Shown: positions 1 through 6,235 of the stretch, one piece after another
Position numbering within the stretch: the first letter of the stretch is position 1
Layout of the letters: every line of letters starts with the position of its first letter
NCBI GenBank assembly: GCA_937876435.1
Contig: CALEIL010000428.1
Location: 1 to 8,068 of the forward strand
Source of the DNA: an uncultured Bacteroidota bacterium
GTDB lineage: Bacteria; Bacteroidota; Bacteroidia; Chitinophagales; Saprospiraceae
DNA: 8,068 nt
Direction: 5' to 3'
Translations under genes and position numbers: made by a program
Notes under the pieces: generated by a model
Databases searched by the model: none
What the model saw: the letters and a program-made list of their open reading frames with translations, nothing else
Told to the model about the DNA's origin: nothing

Positions 1-2049
1 AGGCTGATCCAGGAAGAGATCACGATTGACGGTGTGATTGATGAAACGGATTGGTTGGTGGCAGAAAAAGCAGACCAATTTTTTAAGGTATTGCCCGTCG
101 ACACCGGGTATGCGACTCAGCCTTCGGAAATTCTCGTGGCATATAGCCCGGAACATCTATATATGGCGATCATCTTTTATGACACCATTCCAGGAAAACG
201 AGTCATGGAATCCTATCGCCGGGATTTTAGTTTTGGGAAAAACGACAACTTTCTCGTATTCATAGATCCGTTTCTGGATCAGACCACAGGGTATTCATTT
301 GGGGTTTCAGCTTCAGGGGCTAAATGGGACGGCACTATGTCCAATGGTTCGAAAGTGAGCCTTGATTGGGACTGCAAGTGGGTTTCAGTCACGCGACAGT
401 ATGCTGACCGATGGGTGACGGAAATGGAAATCCCTTTCAAATCGATTAATTATCCAGAAGGAAGCCGGGAATGGAATATCAATTTTAGTCGGCTCGACCT
501 CAAATCCAACGAAAAATCATCATGGGCTCCCGTTCCGAGGCAATTTCCCACGGCATCACTGGCGCATACTGGTACACTCATATTTGAATCTCCACTTCCT
601 CACCCCAAAACCCAACTCTCGGTCATCCCGTACGTTTTTGGGAGTTATAGTGAAAATGAACTCCGGGACCCCAAAGGGATGTTTAAACCGGATTTTGGAC
701 TGGATGCCAAAATCGGCATTTCATCGGCTATGAATCTTGATCTGACCTATAACCCTGATTTTGCCCAGGTGGAGGTAGATCAGCAGATTACCAATATCGA
801 CCGGTTTGAATTATTATTTCCGGAAAAAAGACAATTTTTTCTGGAGAACAGCGACTTGTTTGCCGGGTACGGATCCGAAAACACGACTCCGTTTTTTTCC
901 CGGCGGATAGGATTGGATGCGCCGGTCATCGGTGGTGTTCGATTGAATGGCAAAATCGGAAATGATGTACGCGTCGGTCTTATGAATATGACGACCAAAA
1001 AGAATTCGGATTTATTAGCCAGGAACTATACGGTGGCCTCGGTCCAGAAAAAGGTGTTTGCCCGTTCCAATATTGGGATCATAGCCGTGAATAAAGAATT
1101 TTTGCATCAAGCAGATACGAGTCATTTGTACAACAGGGTTTTGGGCATGGATTACAACCTGGCCAGTAAGGACAACATCTGGACTGGTAAGATCTATTAT
1201 CACCATTCCTGGCAACCCGGAGAAAAAGACAATTCTCACTCTCAGGGTGCGCTGCTGAATTATAAAACCAAGAATTTGCAGGCTGAAATTAGTCAGGCAT
1301 CGGTCGGTGAAAATTACAACGCCGAGGTGGGGTACATTCGCCGGCGGGGTTATCAATTGATACGGCCTTCCGTCACCTGGCTGTTTGTACCCAATCGATG
1401 GATCGTCAACCACGGACCGACTTTATCCAGTGAAAATTATTTTTCCAAGTCCTTCGAGAAAGTGGAACAGAATGATCTGCTCTCGTACATCGTCGTATTC
1501 CGAAACAGATCGGAATTCAAGTTGGGTTATGAGCGTAGTTTTGTCACTTTGGACCAGGATTTTGATCCGACTCAACAAAACGAGCATTTTTTGACAACGG
1601 ATAGTGAGTATAAATTTGGTGCCATTATGGCCAGTTTTGTCTCTACGGCCAGGAATTCATTCAATTACGCTGCCCTGATCAAAACAGGACATTTCTACAA
1701 TGGAAATATTCAGTATTACGAAGGTCAGCTTGGTTACCGTTTCCAGCCCTATGTGAATTTGTCCATGAAGTTGAGTTATACCGACATTGATCTTCCAGAA
1801 CCATTCACGAGGAATACATTTTTTCTGGCAGGACCAAAATTCGATATCACATTCACCGACAAGATTTTTTGGTCTTTGTTTGTCCAGTACAATGAGCAGA
1901 TAGATAATCTCAATCTAAATATGAGATTTCAGTGGAGGTACCAACCCGTATCCGATATATTCCTGGTCTATACCGATAATTATTCGCTCGACCATCGTTA
2001 CTCCCGTAACAGAGCCCTGGTGTTTAAAATGACGTATTGGTTGAATTGA
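1..2049 (+). CDS. DUF5916 / CBM9-like domain outer membrane protein (5' truncated)
   Basis: The reading frame is open from the first base, so the start codon and any signal peptide lie outside the window; 682 residues are visible. Seen: an N-terminal CBM9-like domain (about residues 8-200) opening with ITIDGVIDETDW, the usual 'IDG-x-LDE-x-x-W' entry strand of this fold. A DUF5916 region follows, with the hallmark FPEKRQFFLENSDLF at about residues 273-287 and a PFFSRRIG stretch after it. The rest is rich in alternating aromatic and polar strands and ends in KMTYWLN, as expected for an outer-membrane beta-barrel. Family knowledge: such proteins are common in Bacteroidota and are annotated as carbohydrate-binding family 9 domain proteins, but no reaction is established. 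Inferred: an exported outer-membrane protein that may bind a glycan or other ligand; substrate unknown. No frameshift is seen. It converges with the minus-strand phosphoesterase gene. Confidence is high for the family and low for function. Confidence 0.9.
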   Translation, partial: RLIQEEITIDGVIDETDWLVAEKADQFFKVLPVDTGYATQPSEILVAYSPEHLYMAIIFYDTIPGKRVMESYRRDFSFGKNDNFLVFIDPFLDQTTGYSFGVSASGAKWDGTMSNGSKVSLDWDCKWVSVTRQYADRWVTEMEIPFKSINYPEGSREWNINFSRLDLKSNEKSSWAPVPRQFPTASLAHTGTLIFESPLPHPKTQLSVIPYVFGSYSENELRDPKGMFKPDFGLDAKIGISSAMNLDLTYNPDFAQVEVDQQITNIDRFELLFPEKRQFFLENSDLFAGYGSENTTPFFSRRIGLDAPVIGGVRLNGKIGNDVRVGLMNMTTKKNSDLLARNYTVASVQKKVFARSNIGIIAVNKEFLHQADTSHLYNRVLGMDYNLASKDNIWTGKIYYHHSWQPGEKDNSHSQGALLNYKTKNLQAEISQASVGENYNAEVGYIRRRGYQLIRPSVTWLFVPNRWIVNHGPTLSSENYFSKSFEKVEQNDLLSYIVVFRNRSEFKLGYERSFVTLDQDFDPTQQNEHFLTTDSEYKFGAIMASFVSTARNSFNYAALIKTGHFYNGNIQYYEGQLGYRFQPYVNLSMKLSYTDIDLPEPFTRNTFFLAGPKFDITFTDKIFWSLFVQYNEQIDNLNLNMRFQWRYQPVSDIFLVYTDNYSLDHRYSRNRALVFKMTYWLN

Positions 2050-2089
2050 GGCCGGTACGGGCCAGGCGACAGATGCCTTGCACCAGCGC

Positions 2090-2587
2090 TTACCGCCCTC
2101 TTTTCCCCAATTCCACTGCTTTCATCTCGGTGACTATCCCGTCTCTGATCTCAAAGGTGATTAAGGTCCTCATTAAGTGGAAACCATGGTGACCGACAGC
2201 CCCGGGGTTGATATAGAGAAGGTCGAATCGTTTATCAAACTGCACCTTGAGGATATGTGAATGGCCGCAAATCAGAAATCCGGGGTGGTACTCCGCAATC
2301 AACTCGCGAACCCGGGGATTGTAGCTCCCTAATCGATTGGCGATATGGATCATCAGAAACCGATTGCCATCCAGTTCGTAAAAACCAAATTCCGGCCATT
2401 CTGTCCGGATTTGATGATTATCTATATTACCATATACAGCCCGAACCGGCGCTATCCTCTGCAATTGGTCCGTGATATCAAGCGTGCCAATGTCACCAGC
2501 GTGCCATATTTCATCGACCCCGGATAAGGCATCGAGGGTATCATTTCCTATGAATCCATGCGTATCGGAAATCAGTCCTATTTTCAA
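2090..2587 (-). CDS. YfcE/MJ0936-family metallophosphoesterase
   Basis: A 165-residue calcineurin-like phosphoesterase, a normal length for the small YfcE/MJ0936 family. The metal-binding set is complete: D8 and H10 in SDTHG, D32 in AGDIG, N54 (and D56) in GNID, H81 in MIHIANR, and H109 and H111 in CGHSH. Members hydrolyse phosphodiesters in vitro with Mn or similar metals, but their cellular substrates are mostly unknown, so no symbol is given. It is probably soluble and cytoplasmic, since there is no signal peptide or membrane segment. The start is taken as TTG at 2587, giving MKIGLISDTHG, which fits the family N-terminus. Reading upstream in frame, a stop comes at 2614-2612 and no ATG lies between it and the first metal ligand. 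No Shine-Dalgarno is seen. It lies 62 bases downstream of the DUF502 gene on the same strand, so co-transcription is likely. Confidence 0.93.
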   Translation of the reverse strand: MKIGLISDTHGFIGNDTLDALSGVDEIWHAGDIGTLDITDQLQRIAPVRAVYGNIDNHQIRTEWPEFGFYELDGNRFLMIHIANRLGSYNPRVRELIAEYHPGFLICGHSHILKVQFDKRFDLLYINPGAVGHHGFHLMRTLITFEIRDGIVTEMKAVELGKRGR

Positions 2588-2611
2588 GAATGATCGATTT
2601 AGATCCCGATT

Positions 2612-2639
2612 TTACCAAATGATTTCGGGGTTACCAAAT
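2612..2639. repeat. Direct repeat TTACCAAAT x2 upstream of the phosphoesterase gene
   Basis: TTACCAAAT occurs at 2612-2620 and 2631-2639, 19 bases apart start to start, in the 62-base gap between the DUF502 and phosphoesterase genes. On the minus strand it reads ATTTGGTAA twice. It may be a regulator site or chance; no matching -7 box was found. Confidence 0.3.
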
Positions 2640-2649
2640 AATCCGATAC

Positions 2650-3372
2650 TCAATTATTCACAGGTTCTCCAAAAGCCTTGGTTTCTGTAGGTTTGGGATC
2701 ATCAGGTAAATTTTCTGACTTTGGGGGAATTTGACCAGGGATGGTATTCCCGTTATTTCCACTGGAAAAATGTTTGTTGAGAATGTTGGCCGATCCTGTT
2801 CCTACGCTTATGATGGAACGAATCGCTTCCTCCCCTTTAGTATCTACATATCTTATCTGATGACGTTTTACGTGAAAAACAAATCCACTGGTAGGGTTGG
2901 GCCCTGTAGGAACGAATACCGTCACATAATCTCCATCCGATTCATCGGTCAAAAAAGCCGTGGCGAGTGTACCTGTACCATACAGATCAACCAATACTAC
3001 CTTAAACAAATTCATGTTGGAATTCCCCAAAAGTTGATGGACAGCTTCCCGCAAAGTTCCGTAATACGGTAACTTAAATAGAATTTTTCTTTCAATCGCA
3101 TTGACCCATACCTGGCCGATCCGCGTGCTGACAAACAATCCGACCAAAAAACACAAAGCCAGCAGGAAGATAAAAGCAAAAACATCTACCAGGAATGGAT
3201 ATTTAAAGGCGGATTGTACATTAGAGAGCCCCAGTAGTGGCTTGGCTACGCCGGAAATAGAGTAAAACAAAAAAGTCACCAGGATATAAAATATTGCCAG
3301 AGGCAATAGCACCACCAGTCCTCCAACCATGGTTGTTTTTAGAAAGTTTCTCGTTCCACGCGTCCTTGCCAT
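2650..3372 (-). CDS. DUF502 family membrane protein
   Basis: A 240-residue protein of the DUF502 family (function unknown). Seen from N to C: a short basic start (MARTRGTRNFLK), a first membrane segment at about residues 14-36, a second at about 61-82, then a soluble domain with the family-typical VFVPTGPNPTSGFV stretch. A hydrophilic Pro/Asn/Lys-rich tail of about 40 residues ends in GEPVNN and is probably disordered. Family knowledge: widespread inner-membrane proteins with two helices; no firm role is known. The start is the ATG at 3372; an in-frame TTG two codons upstream (3378) is possible, but ATG is preferred. No Shine-Dalgarno is visible, only A/T-rich sequence. It is divergent from the PLP enzyme gene across 59 bases and probably leads a unit with the phosphoesterase gene. 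Confidence 0.9.
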   Translation of the reverse strand: MARTRGTRNFLKTTMVGGLVVLLPLAIFYILVTFLFYSISGVAKPLLGLSNVQSAFKYPFLVDVFAFIFLLALCFLVGLFVSTRIGQVWVNAIERKILFKLPYYGTLREAVHQLLGNSNMNLFKVVLVDLYGTGTLATAFLTDESDGDYVTVFVPTGPNPTSGFVFHVKRHQIRYVDTKGEEAIRSIISVGTGSANILNKHFSSGNNGNTIPGQIPPKSENLPDDPKPTETKAFGEPVNN

Positions 3373-3393
3373 GTGCAATATTTATTAAATTTG
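3366..3393 (+). promoter_or_regulatory. Bacteroidota-type promoter candidate for the PLP enzyme operon
   Basis: On the plus strand TTG (3366-3368) is followed, after 17 bases, by TAAATTTG (3386-3393). This fits the TTG / TAnnTTTG pattern known for the primary sigma factor of Bacteroidota. The predicted transcript start is near 3398-3401, leaving a leader of about 30 bases before the ATG at 3432. The upstream element lies within the first codons of the divergent DUF502 gene. The placement and match are good, but this is motif reading only. Confidence 0.5.
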
Positions 3394-3431
3394 AAATACC
3401 AGAATGTCCCAATAAATTAATCGACAAAATC

Positions 3432-4376
3432 ATGGATCAAAAAGAGTATCAGAATATTCAAAGAGTTGTCAAACCTCATATACATATTACCCCGATCATG
3501 TCCTCTGCCATTATAAACGAAACCTACGGTTCAAAACTTTTGTTTAAATGCGAAAATTTTCAAAAGGCTGGATCCTTTAAAATCAGAGGCGGAATTTATG
3601 CTGCCCATGCTAAGTTGCTACATAAGAACTCGGAAGTATTAGCCAGTCATTCTTCGGGCAATTTTGCTCAGGCTTTGGCCAAAGCTGCGCGGGTATTTGG
3701 GAAAAAAGCTGTTCTCGTCATGCCCCAAAATGCCCCTGAAGCCAAAGTGGAAGCGGTGCAAAGATACGGGGCAGAAATTATCAGATCCGGGAACAGCCCG
3801 GCAGACCGGCAGACCAGGATGTCAGAATATCTCCAGGCACATCCGAAAGTCATTTTTATCCATCCTTCCAATGATATGGATATGATCTATGGCAATGCGT
3901 CCTGTGCGGGAGAATTTCTGGAAGTACACCAGGATCTGGATCATCTCATCGTACCGGTTGGCGGAGGGGGTCTGCTCGCCGGCACAGCACTGGCTACTCA
4001 ACTTTTGTCGCCTGACACAAAAGTGTATGGCGCCGAACCGGAGGGAGCCGATGATGCCAGGCGATCGTTTCATACCGGAGAAATCGTTCCGAGTCTCCAT
4101 CCCGAAACCATCGCCGACGGACTTCGCACCCAATTGGGGGACGTCAATTTTCCGATCATCCAAAAGCACGTGGGCGATATCCTCACCGTCAATGATCAGG
4201 AAATCGTGGCTGCCATGAAAGATATTTATAGATTTCTCAAAATAGTCATCGAACCATCATCCGCAGTACCTCTGGCTGTCGTCCGGAAATACCCTGAGAT
4301 ATTCCAGGGTAAAAACAATGGAATCATCCTATCCGGCGGAAATATAGATTTGCGTACCTTCGACAATATTTTTTAA
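3432..4376 (+). CDS. PLP-dependent serine racemase / serine-threonine dehydratase family enzyme
   Basis: A 314-residue fold-type II PLP enzyme. Seen: the Schiff-base lysine K50 in AGSFKIRGG; the SSGN substrate/cofactor loop at 74-77 (HSSGNFAQ); the phosphate-binding glycine loop GGGGLLAG at 177-184; and SGGNID at 301-306 near the C-terminus. AEPEGADD places E202, A206 and D208 with the spacing of the divalent-metal site of mammalian serine racemase (E210, A214, D216), and S75 aligns with its second catalytic base S84. No C-terminal ACT domain is present, so isoleucine feedback of the biosynthetic threonine deaminase type is unlikely. Possible activities are serine racemisation, serine/threonine dehydration or hydroxyaspartate ammonia-lyase; sequence alone does not decide. 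The ATG at 3432 was chosen because the open frame upstream runs into the divergent gene and lacks family-like sequence. panB follows after 17 bases. Confidence 0.92.
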   Translation: MDQKEYQNIQRVVKPHIHITPIMSSAIINETYGSKLLFKCENFQKAGSFKIRGGIYAAHAKLLHKNSEVLASHSSGNFAQALAKAARVFGKKAVLVMPQNAPEAKVEAVQRYGAEIIRSGNSPADRQTRMSEYLQAHPKVIFIHPSNDMDMIYGNASCAGEFLEVHQDLDHLIVPVGGGGLLAGTALATQLLSPDTKVYGAEPEGADDARRSFHTGEIVPSLHPETIADGLRTQLGDVNFPIIQKHVGDILTVNDQEIVAAMKDIYRFLKIVIEPSSAVPLAVVRKYPEIFQGKNNGIILSGGNIDLRTFDNIF

Positions 4377-4393
4377 ATCAATACAAGAAAAAT

Positions 4394-5209
4394 ATGTCAA
4401 TATCCAAAGAAGTCAGACGGATCACGGTCCACACCCTGCAGCAAATGAAAGATTCAGGGGAGAAAATTGCAATGCTGACAGCGTACGATTATTCCATGGC
4501 CAGGATCCTGGACGATGCGGGGATAGAAGTCCTGTTGGTAGGAGACTCGGCATCCAACGTCATGGCCGGGCATGAAACTACCCTGCCCATTACCCTGGAT
4601 CAGATGATCTATCATGCCAGCAGCGTTGTGAGAGGAATTCAAAAAGCCCTGGTCATAGTCGATTTGCCATTTGGTACGTATCAGGGCAATTCCAAAAAGG
4701 CTCTCTCTTCTGCCATCAGGATCATGAAGGAATCAGGAGCTCACGCGGTAAAAATAGAAGGTGGGGAGGAAATAAAAGACAGTGTCAAACGAATTCTATC
4801 TGCGGGGGTCCCGGTAATGGGGCACCTGGGATTGACCCCGCAATCGATTTATAAGTTTGGAACATATACCGTCCGGGCAAAAGAGCAAAGCGAAGCTGAG
4901 AGATTGAAATCCGATGCCAGGTTGCTGGAAAAACTGGGATGTTTCGGAATCGTGCTGGAGAAGATTCCTGCGGAACTCGCCGCCGAGGTCACTGCCAGCG
5001 TGAATATACCCATCATAGGGATCGGAGCCGGGGACAAGGTAGATGGTCAGGTCCTGGTCACCCACGATATGCTGGGCATCACCAAGGACTTTCAACCTCG
5101 GTTTCTACGCCGTTATCTCGATTTGTTTGAGCAAATCCACGGGGCTGCTGAAGCCTACCGGAAAGACATCAAAAGCGGCGATTTTCCCAACGAAAACGAG
5201 CAGTATTGA
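4394..5209 (+). CDS. panB: 3-methyl-2-oxobutanoate hydroxymethyltransferase (ketopantoate hydroxymethyltransferase)
   Basis: A 271-residue PanB of normal length. It transfers a hydroxymethyl group from 5,10-methylenetetrahydrofolate to 3-methyl-2-oxobutanoate (alpha-ketoisovalerate), giving ketopantoate, the first committed step to pantothenate and coenzyme A, in the cytoplasm. Seen: LTAYDYSMA near the N-terminus, LLVGDSASNVMAGHETTLPI at 47-66 with Mg ligand D51, D90 in VDLPFGTY, K120 and E122 in VKIEGG, H144 in MGHLGLTPQS, catalytic E189 in LEKIP, and IIGIGAG. These match D45, D84, K112, E114, H136 and E181 of the E. coli enzyme. The start is the ATG at 4394 with an A-rich leader and no clear Shine-Dalgarno. 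Its TGA shares one base with the mltG ATG. No panC, panD or panE is in the window. Confidence 0.98.
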   Translation: MSISKEVRRITVHTLQQMKDSGEKIAMLTAYDYSMARILDDAGIEVLLVGDSASNVMAGHETTLPITLDQMIYHASSVVRGIQKALVIVDLPFGTYQGNSKKALSSAIRIMKESGAHAVKIEGGEEIKDSVKRILSAGVPVMGHLGLTPQSIYKFGTYTVRAKEQSEAERLKSDARLLEKLGCFGIVLEKIPAELAAEVTASVNIPIIGIGAGDKVDGQVLVTHDMLGITKDFQPRFLRRYLDLFEQIHGAAEAYRKDIKSGDFPNENEQY

Positions 5210-6234
5210 TGAAATGGTGGTGGGCCATAGGATTCGTTGTAGTGGTGGGCGGAGCAATTGCCGGATGGATAGGATATCAATACTACGATGCGCTTTTTTC
5301 GCACAACATCAAAAAGGACCATTCGGGTATCCTGTATATATACCCGGAAACTACCCCGGATTCACTCGAGAGAAGATTACCCGACATTCTGATAGACCCG
5401 TCGAAATTCGACAGGGCTGCCAGGGCGATGAAATTTGGTCCCGATGATTTGAAAACCGGTCGGTACAATTTTAAATCCCTCAATACCAACCGGGAATTGA
5501 TCAATCTGCTGCGTTCGGGAAGACAGGAAGCGACCCGGGTCGTAATTCACAATGAAAGAGATGTAGAATTGATTTCGGGAAAACTGGACCGGTATTTCCT
5601 GATGGATTCGCTGCAGATCCTCGAATGCCTGACCTCCTCACCTTTGCTGAAAGATCGCGGTTTCCATCACGACAGTTTACTGACGCTTTTTATCCCCAAT
5701 ACCTATCAGATGTACTGGAATACTGATTGTGAATCCCTCGTGGAACGGCTCCTACGGGAGCACGACCAGTTTTGGGATCAAAATGGCAGGAGATCCAAAG
5801 CGGCGGAACTGGGAATGTCACCAAAAGATGTGTATATCCTGGCTTCCATAGTGGACCGGGAGACTATCGCCGCCCGTGAAAAACCTACGGTAGCCCGACT
5901 TTATCTCAACAGATTGCGGATTGGGATGCCTCTCCAGGCCGATCCTACGATCGTCTTTGCCAATAAGATATTTGATACGCGACGCGTTCTGTACAAACAT
6001 CTGGAACTGGATTCCCCTTACAATACTTATAAATACGCTGGATTGCCCCCGGGTCCGATCGGAATCTCAAGCATCAGTGGGATCGATGCCGTACTCCAAC
6101 CCGAGGACCACGGCTACCTGTATATGGTGGCTAAACCCGATAATAGCGGATTACATAATTTTTCTTCCAGTCTGAGTCAACACAATCAAAATGCCAGAGT
6201 CTATCAACGCTGGTTGAATCAAAGAGGATTATGA
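5209..6234 (+). CDS. mltG: Endolytic murein transglycosylase MltG (YceG-like)
   Basis: A 341-residue YceG/MltG family protein. It cleaves nascent glycan strands at the outer face of the inner membrane, releasing new strands from the synthesis machinery and ending in anhydro-muramyl groups. Seen: a single N-terminal membrane anchor (about residues 4-23), a LysM-like subdomain (about 40-115), FIPNTYQMYW at 161-170, and the catalytic motif LASIVDRET at 211-219. Its glutamate E218 is taken as the catalytic acid. Then come LYLNRLRIGMPLQADPT, AGLPPGPI, and a typical C-terminus with GLHNFSSSLSQHN. The usual first Glu of the 'VEKET' motif is Asp here, while the ET glutamate is kept. The ATG at 5209 overlaps the panB stop as TGATG, which suggests translational coupling; a TTG one codon earlier (5206) is less likely. 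tilS starts 1 base after the stop. Confidence 0.95.
   Translation: MKWWWAIGFVVVVGGAIAGWIGYQYYDALFSHNIKKDHSGILYIYPETTPDSLERRLPDILIDPSKFDRAARAMKFGPDDLKTGRYNFKSLNTNRELINLLRSGRQEATRVVIHNERDVELISGKLDRYFLMDSLQILECLTSSPLLKDRGFHHDSLLTLFIPNTYQMYWNTDCESLVERLLREHDQFWDQNGRRSKAAELGMSPKDVYILASIVDRETIAAREKPTVARLYLNRLRIGMPLQADPTIVFANKIFDTRRVLYKHLELDSPYNTYKYAGLPPGPIGISSISGIDAVLQPEDHGYLYMVAKPDNSGLHNFSSSLSQHNQNARVYQRWLNQRGL
6223..6228 (+). promoter_or_regulatory. Shine-Dalgarno-like site for tilS
   Basis: AGAGGA within the last codons of mltG sits 7 bases before the tilS ATG at 6236. It supports that start over the ATG at 6231, which opens only a five-codon frame (MICIH) before a stop. The other starts in the window lack such a site. 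Confidence 0.5.
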
Positions 6235-6235
6235 T

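Noticed and set aside
34..36. GTG as the start of the first gene
   Set aside because: The same frame is open to base 1 and encodes ITIDG directly before it, part of the conserved CBM9-like entry, so the gene begins outside the window.
1015..1413. 132-residue minus-strand open frame inside the DUF5916 gene
   Set aside because: No recognisable domain and fully covered by a well-supported gene; a shadow.
2050..2089. Terminator hairpin between the two convergent genes
   Set aside because: Only 4-base-pair stems can be drawn (GGCC and AGGC arms) with mismatches and no T-run on either strand.
3373..3378. TTG at 3378 as the DUF502 start
   Set aside because: The ATG two codons later gives the basic MARTRG start typical of an inner-membrane protein; nothing favours the TTG.
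3294..3431. N-terminal extension of the PLP enzyme from an ATG at 3294
   Set aside because: The extra 46 residues lie inside the divergent DUF502 gene, resemble no family member, and would put the promoter candidate inside the coding region.
5043..5447. 134-residue plus-strand frame across the panB-mltG joint
   Set aside because: Overlaps two confident genes out of frame; the translation is Arg/Pro/Ser-rich with no motif.
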